Positions 5,242-5,541 of a DNA stretch of 5,541 nt are shown here, in pieces. The stretch covers positions 6,641 to 12,181 of the forward strand of contig DEGE01000031.1 in NCBI GenBank assembly GCA_002351365.1. The letters are read 5' to 3'. Each line of letters opens with the position of its first letter. Within the stretch, counting starts at the first letter, position 1. The notes below the pieces were generated by a model. The model worked only from the letters and a program-made list of their open reading frames with translations. It did no database searches and was not told the DNA's origin. The translations under genes were made by a program, and so were the position numbers. The DNA is from Candidatus Saccharibacteria bacterium UBA2834. Its GTDB lineage: Bacteria; Patescibacteriota; Saccharimonadia; Saccharimonadales; Saccharimonadaceae.

Positions 5242-5541
5242 TTATTTGAGAATTTTCGTATCTTTAATTTCGTCCGGAAGATAGTTTTTATCGAGTTTGA
5301 AACCCGCCTCCCATTTTTGGCCCTTACCGAAGCCGAGGTCTTTCATTAGCTTCGTTGGTGCATTGCGTAGCCAAATTGGTACCGGCAAATTCATGGTTTT
5401 GTTAGCTAAATCTTGTGCAGCATACCAAGCGTCAGTAGTTTGGCGAGACTTTTTGGATTTCGTTAAGGCAGTGACGACGTGTGCTAAGATCAGTCCGCTC
5501 TCGGGCATGCCAATTCGTTCGACGGCCATAAATGCATTAAG
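5242..5541 (-). CDS. rarA: Replication-associated recombination protein A, C-terminal part (cut by the window edge)
   Basis: RarA (MgsA) is a clamp-loader-like AAA+ ATPase that acts at stalled replication forks and interacts with single-stranded DNA-binding protein. About 99 C-terminal residues are visible. The frame runs open through the right edge, so the Met in AVERIGMPESG is internal and preceded by LNAF. ERIGMPES matches the E. coli ERIGMGDA region, and LRNAPTKLMKDLGFG closely matches the E. coli LRNAPTKLMKEMGYG signature, followed by YLPDEIKDTKIL. The ATPase domain lies outside the window. The protein ends soon after LPDEIK, whereas E. coli RarA as I recall it continues for a few dozen residues, so this tail is short. 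The gene converges on the GalU-like/DUF167 pair with a 41-base gap. Confidence 0.92.
   Translation of the reverse strand, partial: LNAFMAVERIGMPESGLILAHVVTALTKSKKSRQTTDAWYAAQDLANKTMNLPVPIWLRNAPTKLMKDLGFGKGQKWEAGFKLDKNYLPDEIKDTKILK

Noticed and set aside
5198..5289. Possible UGA recoding as glycine, as in Gracilibacteria, extending the DUF167 protein.
   Set aside because: The DUF167 family ends at this point, the extension shows no conserved sequence and would overlap antisense to rarA, and no gene here has an internal in-frame TGA.
5527..5529. The ATG at the right edge as the real start of a short leftward gene.
   Set aside because: The frame stays open to the edge with LNAF before the Met, and the sequence matches the interior of RarA, so the gene continues outside the window.
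1..5541. CRISPR array, insertion sequence, tRNA or defence-gene cluster.
   Set aside because: I saw no regularly spaced direct repeats, transposase-like frames, terminal inverted repeats or tRNA-like cloverleaf sequence. Nearly all bases are accounted for by housekeeping-type genes and short promoters.

Overview
The window is ordinary, densely packed bacterial chromosome with mid-range base composition, short intergenic gaps and standard stop codons. My best guess at the source is a candidate phyla radiation bacterium close to Saccharibacteria (TM7). The guess rests on small gene sizes, on a KPVIYLYP-type anchored surface protein of a kind I associate with such genomes, and on gene content. 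It comes from memory and no search was run. TGA ends the DUF167 gene just before a convergent gene, which argues against the UGA-glycine code of Gracilibacteria and Absconditabacteria.

Layout, left to right. A short 3' end of a rightward gene (to 64) is followed by a hairpin with T-rich flanks (about 70-104) that can end transcription from both sides. A leftward tsaC (173-760; threonylcarbamoyl-AMP synthase for tRNA t6A) converges on it. A 117-base divergent promoter region (761-877) separates tsaC from a rightward run of four genes: a 532-residue membrane-anchored, cysteine-containing surface protein (878-2476), cofactor-independent phosphoglycerate mutase gpmI (2499-4076), a GalU-like sugar-1-phosphate nucleotidyltransferase (4143-4982) and a small DUF167/YggU protein (4982-5200). 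The last two overlap by one base. The run meets the leftward 3' end of rarA (5242 to the right edge), which encodes the C-terminal part of a replication-associated AAA+ ATPase.

The genes form no single pathway: tRNA modification, glycolysis, nucleotide-sugar supply for glycans, a surface protein of unknown function and replication-fork maintenance. The most interesting signals are regulatory and structural. First, tsaC and gpmI both have a -10 element ending exactly six bases before the ATG and no Shine-Dalgarno sequence, so their mRNAs are probably leaderless, whereas the surface-protein and GalU-like genes have conventional leaders with GGAG-type sites. Second, the surface protein appears to contain two copies of a cysteine-bearing module ahead of its KPVIYLYP domain. 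Third, gpmI resembles the plant/kinetoplastid subclass of the enzyme. I found no CRISPR array, mobile element, tRNA, rRNA or clear defence system.
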